Part shown: positions 20,279 to 30,671 of the stretch, piece by piece
How the letters are laid out: the number at the start of each line of letters is the position of its first letter
Position numbering within the stretch: position 1 is the first letter of the stretch
Assembly: GCF_030867145.1 (NCBI RefSeq)
Contig: NC_134440.1
Span: forward strand, 372,001 to 436,000
Origin: Opisthocomus hoazin
Lineage: Eukaryota > Chordata > Aves > Opisthocomiformes > Opisthocomidae
Reading direction: 5' to 3'
DNA length: 64,000 nucleotides
Position numbers and translations under genes: made by a program
Notes under the pieces: generated by a model
Told to the model about the DNA's origin: nothing
Database searches by the model: none
The model's input: only the letters and a program-made list of their open reading frames with translations

Positions 20279-22750
20279 ATGGACCCCGGGGTGCCCAAGG
20301 CCACCCTCAAGGTGCTGGGCCTGTGCGCGGTGCTGCTGGTGCTGGTGGCGGCGGTGACGGTGGCGGTGGCGGTGATGGTGTGGCGCTCGGAGGCGGTGGG
20401 GAAGCTGCGGGGCTGCCGGGAACGGGCGGCCAACGAGAGCCGGGAGCTGGGGAACCTCGTGGCCGAGCTGGAGCGGGAGCGAGCGCGGCTGCAGCGGGCG
20501 GCGGCGGCGGGGGCGCGGGCGGAGGACGCTCTGCGGCGGGAGCTTGCCCAGGCCCGCGGTGACGGCACGAAGCTGAACATCAGCCTGGCGTCCTGCCGGG
20601 AGCGGGCGGTAGGTGCTGGTGGGGATGGGGGTGGGGGTGGGGGTGGGGGTGGGGGTGGGGGTGGGGGTGGGGATGGGGATTGGGATGAGGATGGGGGGGG
20701 GATTCCTCAGCCACATGGCTGCACGCTGGAGTGCAGAGAGGGGTTTTGGAGGAGCTCGGTAGCCAAGACCTGGGTGATGCTTCATCCCTGCAGGAATTTT
20801 GACCGGGCTCGTGGAAAGCCCCAGAACTGACGGGCAGGATGCTGTGGACAAGCAACCCCCGGGGAGCAAAGCCTGGCTGGGAAGGGCGAGAGGCAGCCCT
20901 GGGAGGGGGGACGGCAGCACCCCGGGGGTCCGTGGCCGCCTTCCCGCATGGGACACCCCAAGAGGGGGCATCGGACCAGGCTGCCCAGGGCAGTGGGGGA
21001 GTCCCCGTCCCTGGAGGGGTTCCAAAACCACGTAGACGCGGCATTTCGGGACATGGCTTAGCAGGCAGGGGGGTGTTGGGGTGATGGTCGGACTTGATGA
21101 TCTTAGAGGTGTTTTCCAACCCACGATTCCATGATTCTAAGAGGGGAGCCCCAGCGACTCGCGCTCCCTCGGCACAACCCCAGTCCTGCCATTGCCCTGC
21201 CCACGTGCCCGTGCCCGTGCCCGGCCGGGGACAGCTATTCTTAGCCGGGACCAAGCTGCTCCACACACGTATAATTACCCCGTCCCAAAGCAGCAGCGGA
21301 GGCCGCGGCCGGTGCGGAGCTGCCCTTTCTCTCCTCCCAGGTATTTTTAGCTGCGGCCCTGGCTGGGAAAGGGCCTGGCCCCAGCACTGCGGCCACAGCC
21401 CGGAGGAAGAGCCGGGTCCCGCCGCCCCTCCGGGCTCATCCGGCCGAACAATGGCCCGGAGAGGCTGGAAAAGTGCTCCGGCTTCCCGGGGCTGGCGCCG
21501 GGAGTCGGGCTGGGCTGTGCAGCCCCTCAGGGACCCGGCTGGAGGGGAGCCCTGTCCCCTCCCAGGCACTGGGGATGCCACCCATGGGGCTCTCCAGTGG
21601 CCCGGGGCTCCCGTGGCATCCCCACGCCACCAGCATCCTCACCAAGCTCGGGCTGAGCCATCCCTCCAGGGAAGAGGGATTTTCCCCAAATCCACATCCC
21701 TACCCCTTTGAGAAACGCAACTGTGGGGACCCAAGGCCAGCGGGAGCACGGGGACAGCTTGGGGACGTTGCCCGCCGCTGTCCCCACACCACCGCGTCCC
21801 CTCTCCTCAGGCCAGGCTGGAGGCCAACGTGACGGCGCTGGGGGACAAGGTGCTGGCCCTGCGGCGCGAGCGGGCTGAGCTGGCCCGCGGCAAGGCGGCT
21901 CTGCAAGGTGAGGGCTGTCCCCGGTCACCGCGTCCCTCTGTCCATCCCCTGGGACCAGCGGTGTGGGGTGCAGGTGTCCCCCCATCTTGCCAAGGAACCC
22001 GCATGGGGTCCCCCAGCCGCACCACGTCCCTCTGTCTGTCCCCTGGGACCAGCGGTGTGGGGTGCAGGTGTCCACCCCCCATCCCGCCAAGGAACCCACA
22101 TGGGGTCCCCCAGCCGCATGCCCTTCGGGGGTGCTGCCCGGAACGGCGGGGCGTCGGGGTTTGGGGTGACGCCGCTGTCCCCTTCGCCCCGCAGAGGAGC
22201 TGGCGCGGGGCGAGGAGCGGGCGCGGGGGCTGCAGCAGCGGCTGGACGAGGCCTCGGAGCAGCGGCGGGCGCTGCGGGCGCGCGGGGAGCAGTGCGAAGC
22301 CCGGCAGAGAGACCTCGAGGCCACCCTGTAAGGTCCTCGTGTCCCCCACCACCACGGGCTGGGCACCCCAGAGCACCCACACCCCCCCCTCCCCAACCAC
22401 CCCATCCCTCCCTCCCCATGGGGACCCTCCATGGGGACAGGGACCCCCCCTCACGCGCCTTTGCTCTCCCCGCAGGCGGGACTACGCGGCCGAGGTGGAC
22501 GCGCTGCGGCGGCGGGCGAGGGACCGAGGCAGCGGGCGCAGGTGCCCCCCGCCTCGGTACTTTCTGTGGGTGCTCCCTGGGTGGCGGGGGTGGGGGGGGA
22601 CAACCTGGGGAGGGGGCTTCACGGGTGCAGCCAGCCCGGGTGCTCACGGGCACGCTGGGTGCCATCGTCACCGGTGTCCCCAGGGGAGCAGGACCCGGGG
22701 GGGTGCGGGGACTCACTCCCCACCCTCCCCTCTGTTGCAGGAAGGGCTGA
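20279..22750 (+). CDS. CCDC194: CCDC194-like type II membrane coiled-coil protein
   Basis: Five exons: 20279-20608, 21811-21907, 22195-22327, 22476-22541 and 22741-22750; phases close to give 211 aa. Residues 1-10 are cytoplasmic, a strongly hydrophobic span follows (about 11-35), then an ectodomain with N52 (NES), N100 (NIS) and N116 (NVT) glycosylation sites, cysteines at 46 and 106, and a long Arg/Glu/Ala-rich coiled coil ending in DRGSGRRKG. In human, CCDC194 lies beside BST2 and PLVAP and has the same single-span plus coiled-coil shape, which supports the name; a BST2 paralogue without a GPI signal is the alternative. Function is unknown. The start at 20279 has a purine-poor but G+4 context; an in-frame ATG at 20147 would add 44 residues before the span and is less likely. 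Intron 1 holds a G-rich microsatellite and a CR1. Confidence 0.62.
20622..20700 (+). repeat. (GGGGGT)n microsatellite, G-quadruplex prone
   Basis: About ten copies of GGGGGTG-type hexamers, starting about 15 nt after the donor site of CCDC194-like exon 1. Tracts of four or more G on the transcript strand next to a splice donor could fold into a quadruplex. Confidence 0.85.
20980..21140 (+). mobile_element. CR1 LINE 3' end, plus orientation
   Basis: Contains GGTCGGACTTGATGATCTTA and TTTTCCAACCCACGATTCCA, ending in ATGATTCTAA, which is the CR1 3' end in the sense direction. It lies in intron 1 of the CCDC194-like gene and is opposite in orientation to the copies at 15.7, 19.8 and 27.8 kb. Confidence 0.88.
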
Positions 22751-23084
22751 AGCCCCCCAGACCCCCGCCCCGCCGGCCTCCCCCCCCCAGCCCAGCTGAG
22801 CCCAGCGTTCCCAGTCCCACAGCGCCGCTTAGCACTGGGACCCAGCAGCGTGTCCGACCGGAGCCGCCGCGTCCGAGCCGACGATGCTCGTGGTCACGGC
22901 GCGTCCGCGATGCCGCCGCCTGTCGCGATGCCGCCGCCTTGTCGCGATGCCTCCGAGGGATGGGCAGGAGCGGAGGGGTCGGTCCTGCAGCTTTCGGGCA
23001 GTTCCAGCCCCTCCACGGGACGGTTCCCGCCCCCCCGACAGCTTGGAGCTGCTCCTTCGTCAGCTCCGGGGTTTGATGCCACGT

Positions 23085-23665
23085 TCCCAGTGCACTCCAC
23101 AAACTGGGCAGACTGGGCAGATGGTTGGGCAATAAACACTGCTCTGCTCACTGGACGTCTCCTGTCTCCCCATGCCACCAGCCTGGCCGTCCACACTCCA
23201 CAAACTGGGCAGACTGGGCAGATCCTTGTTGCAATAAAGGCTGCTCTGCTCACCAGGACATCACCCCGTTCCCCCAGCCCAGCCATCCGCACTCCACAAA
23301 CTGGGCAGACTGGGCAGATGGTTGGGCAGTAAAGGCTGCTCTGCTCACGGGGATGTCTCCTGTCTCCCCATGCCACCAGCCGAGCCGCCCACACTGCAGA
23401 AACTGGGCAGACTGGGCAGATGCTTGGGCAGTAAACGCTGCTCTGCTCACCGGGATGTCACCCCGTTCCCCCAGCCCAGCCATCCACACTCCACAAACTG
23501 GGCAGACGGGGCAGATGTTTGGGCAGTAAAGGCTACTTTGCTCATGGGGACATCCCCTGTCTCCCCATGCCACCAGCCTGGCCGTCCACACTGCAGAAAC
23601 TGGGCAGACTGGGCAGATGCTTGGGCAGTAAACACTGCTCTGCTCACCAGAACGTCCACCCGTGC
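23085..23665 (+). repeat. Dimeric higher-order minisatellite carrying poly(A) signals
   Basis: Six copies of a 95-103-bp unit, each with AAACTGGGCAGACTGGGCAG, at 23101, 23202, 23298, 23400, 23495 and 23598. Spacings alternate 101, 96, 102, 95 and 103 because two unit types alternate: one has CTCCTGTCTCCCCATGCCAC, the other CACCCCGTTCCCCCAGCCC. The first two units carry AATAAA (23131-23136, 23233-23238); in later ones it is AGTAAA. The first AATAAA, about 380 nt past the stop, is the likely poly(A) signal of the CCDC194-like gene. Confidence 0.85.
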
Positions 23666-23669
23666 CACC

Positions 23670-25865
23670 AGCCCGCCGTCCCCCTGTCCCCCCTCGAGCC
23701 CAGCTGTCCCCCCAGCCCGGCTCGGGCATCGCACGCACCCCAGGCCTTCAACCGGGCTCTGCCACCGCGGTGCCCAGCGGCTGCCGGGGCAGCACCCGGC
23801 TCTGCCAGGGACCCCGCAGGCACCCCGGGGGGGCCCGGCTGGGGGCAGGGGGGCCGAGGCGGCGAGGGGGGGACGGGCATCGGCAGCTGGTGCTGTTTTG
23901 CAGTCGATTCCCAGCATCTTTGATCCGCTTTGAAGGAGGATTCCAGGAAAATTGCAGATTTTCCTGCCGCCACCACCGTGGTATCCTGTGCAGAGGGCAG
24001 GCATCCGGCCTCCTCCTGCCTGCCCTCCCCGGGGGGGATCGTCCCCGTGCCCCCCGCGCCCCCCATGCCCCCCGCTCGGGGTGGGGGGGCCAGGAAGGTG
24101 CTGGCAAGCAGTTTTCCAGGTGAAAGTGGCTCTACGAGGTGGCCCCCGCTTGTGTTGGGGCTCCCCAGGCTGCGGAGCCCGTGCGGGATGGGGGACCAGC
24201 CCTACGCCCACACCCCAACCCCGGTGGTCCCACAGTGGAGCCCCCAGCCCCGCAGCGGCTGGGATGGAGGGGAACCGGGCAGAGTCATCCCCACAGCCCC
24301 AGCTGCACGGAGCGGCAGCCCTCAGCGTGGGAAGGGTTCGTTACAGCCGGGAGATTAATTGGGAAGCGGGACAGAGGCGGTGTCTGCAGTGCCGGGGGGT
24401 GCCGGACACCCCACGGGGATCCCCGGTGACCCCGGGAGGCTGCGGGGAGCCCTTGGGGTGGGGGGCTGCCAGACGGAGCATCCGAGCAGCGAAGCCACCA
24501 GCACGCCAGGGTCGCGGGGTCAGGGGTCCGGCAGAGCCCCGGCAGCGTCCCTGCGGCGAGGCCGGGGGGGGCCGGGGGGGTGACTCACCGTTATTTGCAG
24601 CTCAGGAAGGAAACGGCAGTAGCTGAGAATGGATTCGGGACCGACACCATCCCGGCCATCCCAGACACTTCCCGGTCCCCAGGGACCGCGGCGCAGCCAG
24701 AAGGCCGGAAAAAGCGAGCGGCTCGGGGTCAGCGCCCGGCGCAGCCCCACACCCCCCGCCCCCAGCCAGCCACCCCCCCCCCCCGGGCTGGGCATCCTGC
24801 AGAGCCGAGGGGGTCCAGGCATGGGCAGCCCCTGCACCGCAGCCCGGGGCTCCCGCGGGATGGGGACGGGGCGGCGGTGGCCGTGGCCGGGATGGGGACG
24901 TGGTTCGGCTCAGGGGTGCTGCAGCCCGGACACCCCGTCCGCTGACGCCGGCGCTGGGGGTTGGACGGGCAGCACCCTCTCTCCCTCCAGTCCCCGCCGC
25001 GGGGCTGCCTGCAGCCTTCTCCCTGCACTGAGGAGCCCCCGCCATGTCCCCAAGCCAGCCGTCACCCCCAGGCTCCCCCCCGACCCCAGCGCGGGGCCCA
25101 GGGGACCCCAGACCGGGAGTGGGACGGGGGAGATGGCTGCAAACCCGCAGCTCTTTCCATCCCCACCCAGCTGGGCCGAGCTGCCGTGGCACGGGTGGCC
25201 GTCATCGCGCGGGGCCAAGGCCACCCACGCTCCACGTGCTCGGCCAGGGCTCCCTTGGCAGCCCGGGGGATCTGCCCCTTGGTCCCCTCTGCCCACTGCT
25301 CTCTGCCCAGCAGAGATGGCCCTGGCAGGGGACAGGGACCAGGAGCCAGTGGGAGGATGGTGGCTCTGGGGTGACAGCACCCATGAGTGCCACAGCCACG
25401 GGTTCCCACCTCTGGCTTCATCCCACGGCCCCACATCACCCACTCCAGCCCACTGCCACCCTGCCCGCAAGCCAGGGCCTGGCCGCATCCTGCCCCTGCC
25501 CGCCAGCTGCAGGGAAGCCGACGCAGAGCATCAGCCCCCGGTGCCACTGACCTGGCCAGCAGCGGGGTCTGGCGATGACTCACGTGCCACTGTCCCACCA
25601 CGAGGACGCGATGCCAGGACCAACCCGCGGTGCCCGGAGCAGGCGGTGGGATGCTCCTCCATCACCCCACCGGTGAGCGCCGGAGCCGAAGCCCACTCCT
25701 TCCCCGGGCATGGCCGGTGCCTGCCGTGCCGGGGGGCTATTTCTGGGCGAGCGTCGGTCCTGGGGGAGCGGCGTCCCCGGCTTCGCCGCCGTCCGTTAGC
25801 AACGAGGAACAACAGTCACCCCCAAACAGAAGCCGCGCGGTGATAACCCGGCGGGTCGGAGGCAT
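23670..25865. other. Spacer between CCDC194-like gene and PLVAP
   Basis: GC-rich DNA without a recognised gene or interspersed repeat. Long open frames (up to about 400 codons, 24629-25843) show no domain, no splice pattern and strong composition bias. The stretch at 23885-23995 is less GC-rich and more complex than its surroundings. Confidence 0.45.
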
Positions 25866-25872
25866 CCGGAGA

Positions 25873-25924
25873 GGCAGGAAGGAGCCCGGCAGAAGGAAAT
25901 ATTGGATGGAGCAACATAAACACG
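25873..25924 (+). promoter_or_regulatory. PLVAP: Candidate PLVAP endothelial promoter motifs (ETS and forkhead)
   Basis: CAGGAAGG and GAAGGAAAT carry ETS cores (GGAA), and CATAAACAC carries a forkhead core (ATAAACA), 80-130 nt before the PLVAP start. ETS plus forkhead sites are typical of endothelial genes, so the grouping fits, but the motifs are short. Confidence 0.4.
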
Positions 25925-26004
25925 GCAGCCGGAGCGAGCTCCGCCCCAGCGCGGCCCCGGTGAAAGGCGCTGCCGCGGCGTGGGGCGCGCAGAGCGTCGG
26001 CGGG

Positions 26005-28520
26005 ATGGAGAAGGGCAGCTACACCATGGCCAAGTTTGGTCTGGAGGCCAAGGAGGCGATGCCCAGGCGGGACTGCGGTTTTTACATGAAGTACATCTTC
26101 CTCTTCACCTCCCTCATCCAGTTCCTCATCATCCTGGGGCTGGTGCTGTTCATGGTGTACGGCAACGCGCAGGCGGGCACCGACACGCACCTCCGCCTGC
26201 TGAAGGACCAGCTCCAGGATCGCTACCACAAGATCATCACCCTCAGCGGGAGGAACCTCAACCTGACCCACACCCTCAACGCCACCCTCAAGGAGAAGCA
26301 GGGGCTGCAGGCGCTCGCCCAGAAGGTGCAGCGGGACCTGGAGAAGTGCAACAGCACCCAGGCTCCCAACCCCATCCCCAAGGTGAGACCCCAACCCCAT
26401 CCCCAAGGTGAGACCCCAACCCCGACCCCAACCCTATCCCCAAGGTGAGACCCCCCACCCCGCCACAACCCCCAGTGCCGGAGGGAGCGACCCACCCATG
26501 GGTGCCAGGGGCTGCGAGGGGCCGGGACCTCACCTCAGCAGGGATGGACGAGGGGGTGCAGGGGGGCTGGTGATGCTGGCGTGCCCCCCTCGCCGGCCCT
26601 GGGGGGGCTCTCAGCGCTGCCATCCCGGAGGCAGCCCCCAGCCGAGGGGGTTCCCACCTCGCAGCCCTCCTCATCCTCCCCAGCCCCCTGCCCTTGCCAG
26701 CCCCCCACGTTCTCACCACCACCCCGGGGGAGTGAGGCAATGCCGGGGGGGGTCCTTGTGGGATTCTCTGACACCCCTCCTCCTCTTCCTCCCCCCACCT
26801 CAGCTGCAGGAGATGATGAAGATCATCTTCTACCAGAAGACAAAGCTGGACGAGTGCCACATGACCATCAGCCTCATCAACGCCAGCTGCAGCGGTAAGG
26901 GAGCCCCCCCCCCTCACCCCGCCCTGGCTGCCCCCCACCCTGGGGACCCCCAGCATTCCCCGATAAGGGACCCCCCCTCACCCCGCCCTGGCTGCCCCCC
27001 ACCCTGGGGACCCCCAGCACCCCTCAGAGACCCCGCCGCAGCCTGTGCAGGGGGTCTGCCCCCTTCGCTGGGCCAGGCAGGGGGGGGTCACCCCGAGATG
27101 TGGGGTGGGAGTCGGGGGGGGAACCACGCACCCCAACCCCGCGTCCCCCCCCACCCCAGCCGAGAAGGCGCTGCTGCGGAGCCAGCTGGACCAGACAGCC
27201 CTGGCCAAGAAGGAGCTGGAGGAAAACTGCCGCAAAGCGGCTGCCACGCTGACCAAAGCCACCCAGGAGCAGGAGAGCTGCCAGCGGGACCTCCTCACCA
27301 CCAAGACGGTCTGCGAGTCCACCAGAACCAACCTGGAGCTGCTGAAGCACGAGTGCAGCTCGCTGCGGTCCGACGTCAGCTACTCCTTCCAGCGCATCAA
27401 GGACACGCTCAGCCCCTACAGCTGCAGCGCGGTCCACGAGCAGCTCAACTGGCTGACGCAGAGGACCGAGCAGCTCTTCCTCTGGCAGCAGGAACGGGAG
27501 ACCAAGTACGTGGGGAAGAGCGTCTGCGACATGAACCTGCTCCAGTGTCACGTCAACTGCTCCAGGGAGAAGCAGGAGCTGGAGAAGCGGCTGCAGGACG
27601 TCGACAAGCAGGTCAAGGGCGGCCAGGAGGAGAGGAAGAAGCTGCTGGCGGAGAAGGAGCAGCTCGGCAAGCAGCTGGAGGAGAAGAGCAGAGCCGCCGC
27701 GCAGGCCGGGTACTTCAAGGAGCAGCTCAGCATCTGCATGGGCTCCAAGGTGAGCGAGCTGCAGGGGCACGGGGACAGAATCACAGAATCACAGAATGTT
27801 TGGAGTTGGCAGAGACCTCTGGGGTCCCCCAGCCCAGCCCCCTGCCCAAGCAGGGTCACCCAGAGCAGGCTGTAGAGGACCTTGTCCAGGCGGGGCTGGA
27901 ATATCTCCAGAGAAGGAGACTCCACCACTGTCCCTGGGCACCGCCGCGAGCCCACGAGGCCGGGCGCGTTCGGCTTTCTTTTGCACGTGCACGGTCACAC
28001 GCGCGTATTTCTCTTGCCAACGCGCTTCTGCGCGGCCACGAGCGCAGCCCGGGCAGGGAGAAGCCGCGGCAGCACCCTGGGGTGCCCCTCGCCTGGGGTG
28101 CCGGCGCTGACGCCCACCGCCTGCTCTCCTCCGCAGATGGACGCCTTCTTCGACGTCACGGGCTCGCGGGTGCCGGGGAGCGGCACGCGGCCGGGACCCT
28201 TCGCCAGCACGGGCTCCTACGCCGATGTCCTGAGGAACCAGGGCATCTTCGGGAACATGGGTGAGTCCCGGGGCGGGGGGCTCGCTGTGGGACCGTGTCC
28301 CCCCACCGGAGCCAGCCCGGCTCAGGTCCCGCTGCTCCGTCCCACCAGGCAAAATCAACGCGGAGGAGATCCAGCGCTCGGTGCAGAAGATCATGGAGCA
28401 GTACACGTCCACCCTGAAGAACCCCAGGTGAGGGGGCCGGCGCGGGACCCTGCCGGGCTTGAGGGGGGGAGGGGGCTGGGGGCACTGGGGGCCTGATCCT
28501 GCCCTCTCCGCAGCAGCTAA
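26005..28520 (+). CDS. PLVAP: plasmalemma vesicle-associated protein (PV-1)
   Basis: Type II endothelial glycoprotein that forms the diaphragms of fenestrae, caveolae and transendothelial channels. Exons 26005-26382, 26804-26894, 27160-27749, 28137-28260, 28349-28427 and 28514-28520 give 422 aa (human 442). A 28-residue cytoplasmic tail precedes the very conserved span FLFTSLIQFLIILGLVLFMV, then VYGNAQAGTD. Ectodomain sites N86 (NLT), N92 (NAT) and N116 (NST), repeated cysteines (EKC, DEC, ASC, ENC, ESC, VCE), and long coiled coils in exon 3 fit the disulphide-linked dimer. Exons 4-5 encode a proline/glycine-rich segment and SVQKIMEQYTSTLKN. The last exon adds only S and the stop. Upstream in-frame ATGs are absent before a stop-free CpG-rich leader, and the start precedes KGSYTMAKFGL directly. 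It is convergent with GTPBP3, as in mammals. Confidence 0.93.
27778..27943 (-). mobile_element. CR1 LINE 3' end in PLVAP intron 3
   Basis: Begins GAATCACAGAATCACAGAAT, then GGAGTTGGCAGAGACCTCTG and GGAATATCTCCAGAGAAGGA; about 165 bp, truncated. It sits about 30 nt after the exon 3 donor and is antisense to PLVAP. Confidence 0.92.
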
Positions 28521-29204
28521 CGGACAAGCGGCACAAGGAAAACAGCAGTGAGGGGCTCCAGGACAAGCCCAGGAGCTGCTTTCCCCGGCACGGACGGCAA
28601 ACCCCGACCGGTAGCCAGCAGCCGGCACCACCGCCGTCCTCCCCCCACCTCGCAGGGGCCACCAGGATGGCGGCGGCCAGGGCCACCCTCCCCTGTCCCC
28701 TTCCCCGAGCCCCCACGCTCGTCCCCTCCCGCACACCCGCCGCCCCCGTGCATGTACCCGTACGCTTGGAGCCGGGGCAGCCGGCAGCTGTAAATACAGC
28801 CGGCGCTGAGCACCGACACAGCTCGCCGCACGTGTGCCTGGATGCCTACGGCGGGGGGGACGCGGAGGTCACGGCCGGGATGGGGAGCGGGAACGTCCCG
28901 TCCCGGCTTCACCCGCACCGTCGGGGCGGGAAGCGTGCGAGGCCAATCGAGCGGGAAGCCCTTGGCCCCATCCTGCCAGCGCGCCCGCTCGGCACGCCGG
29001 GGCGTGGGGCCGGGGCGTGGGGCCGGGGCGCAGGACGCGCCGAGGGCGGTGATGAATTCCCGGCTGCCACCTCGCTGATTTACAGCCGGGCTTCCCGCTC
29101 CTTCCTGTCCAAGGAGCCTTTCCTGCCCGCCCGCACGCCATCCCCCGCCAGCACCTCACCGGCAACACACGGCGCTCCCGCCGCCGCCCCGGCCCCCACC
29201 AGCA
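28521..29204. other. PLVAP 3' UTR and downstream spacer
   Basis: Probably 3' UTR of PLVAP at its start. No AATAAA or ATTAAA was found in it, so the transcript end is not fixed. GC-rich, with a CGTGGGGCCGGGG duplication near 29005-29030. Confidence 0.4.
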
Positions 29205-29865
29205 CCCCCCGGTCCCACTCGGGTCACTGCCAAGTCCCATTTGGGTCCCCCAGGTCCCACTCAGGTCCCCACCAAGTCCCACTCAGGTCCCCCATGTTCC
29301 ATTTGGGTGCCCCAGATCCCACTCGGGTCCCCCATGCCCAATTTGGGCCCCCCAGGTCGCACTCGGGTCCTCCAGATCCCACTCAGGTCCCCGCCAAGTC
29401 CCATTTGGGTCCCCCAGGTCCCACTCGGGTCCCCCATGTTCCATTTGGGTGCCCCAGATCCCACTCGGGTCCCCCATGCCCAATTTGGGTGCCCCATGTC
29501 CCACTCAGGCCCCTGCCAAGTCCCATTTAGGTTCCCCAGATCCCACTCGGGTCCCCGCCAAGTCCCATTTGGGTCCCCCAGGTCCCACTCGGGTCCCTGC
29601 CAAGTCCCATTTGGGTCCCCCAGGTCCCACTGGGGTCCCCCAGGTCCCCTTGGGGTTTCCCAGATCCCACTCAGGTTCCCCATGTCCCACTCGGGTCCCC
29701 CCTATGTCCCTTTTGGGTCCCCCATGTCCCACTCAGGTCCCCCCCAGGTCCCACTCAGGTCCCCCATCCCCCATGTCCCATTTGGGTCACCCATGTCCCA
29801 TTTGGGTCCCCCAGGTCCCACTCGGGTCCCCCCCAGGTCCCACTCGGGTCCCCGATGCCGCAGCC
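29205..29865. repeat. C-rich minisatellite of 18-21-bp units
   Basis: More than thirty units alternating GGTCCCACTCGGGTCCCC and AAGTCCCATTTGGGTCCCC with larger repeats of three to four units. It lies between the convergent PLVAP and GTPBP3 genes. Confidence 0.9.
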
Positions 29866-30560
29866 CTCCCGGGACAGACGCAGCCACGCGCTCCCACCGC
29901 CCTCCGCTGCCCTCGGGGACGGCACCGGGTCCCCCCGTCCCTGCTCAGCCCCTGGCAGAGCCAGGGTGGGATCGGGGTGACAGAGGGGCTCCCCGCTCTC
30001 CCAGCTGCTCCCATGCCACCTGGGTGGGGGGTCCGGGGGGGCCGCTCACTGCCAGAGGGTTTCCTGGAGCTCCACTATAAATAACCCCGGAGCACCCGGC
30101 GCTTCCGGAGTGGGAGACCCGGGGGGTCCCCAGCAAGCCCCCACCTTTGGGGTTGCAGAGCCCAAAGCTGCCACGTGGACACAGGAGCTGGGGGGATCCC
30201 CGGGCTGGGGCTGTGCCCTGGGGGGGTCCCCAAGAGCCCCACACCACGTCCCCAGGGCTGGGGGTGCACTTGGGGCGGCAGGATGGACCCGCCGCGATCC
30301 TGAACCCTGCGTGTCCCCCCCCCCGGCACGGGGCGGGGGTGCCCCAGGGGGGCAGCCCGGGGGGGCTGTTCCCTCCCAGCCGCTCCAGCTCCTTGTTTGT
30401 CCTCCCGGCCAGGAAACAGGGCCTCTCCAAGTGGTTTTTTTCCACGTCTGGGGCTGGGGACGCGCTCCCCCCCAGCCAGGAAAACACGGCAGCCCAGCAC
30501 GGGGACACCGAGCCCTGCGGCACCGGGGACCGGGGACAGACGCCGGAGCCACCCAAGGCA
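29866..30560. other. PLVAP-GTPBP3 intergenic spacer
   Basis: GC-rich unique sequence. A TATA-like word, TATAAATA, occurs at 30075-30082 on the plus strand but no open frame with splice sites follows it. Nothing else is recognised. Confidence 0.4.
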
Positions 30561-30566
30561 CCACGG

Positions 30567-30572
30567 TTTAAT
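30567..30572 (-). terminator. GTPBP3: GTPBP3 poly(A) signal (ATTAAA variant)
   Basis: TTTAAT on the plus strand reads ATTAAA on the minus strand, 100 nt after the GTPBP3 stop, giving a short 3' UTR. No closer AATAAA is present. Confidence 0.5.
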
Positions 30573-30671
30573 GCTAGCACGGAGCCAAGCGCTCCCCAGC
30601 CCCACGGTCCTCAACGCCGGTGGCACCGCGGCCAGGGGACCCCCCCCCCCACCCCCGATGCCGTGGCCCCG

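Noticed and set aside
24629-25843. 404-codon open frame upstream of PLVAP
   Set aside because: No recognisable domain, heavily Pro/Ser/Gly biased, and other frames over the same interval are also open.
30075-30082. TATAAATA as a promoter of an extra gene between PLVAP and GTPBP3
   Set aside because: No credible exon follows, and the word may be chance.
29205-30084. Long open frames over the 18-21-bp minisatellite
   Set aside because: The unit length in multiples of three keeps several frames open; no independent coding evidence.
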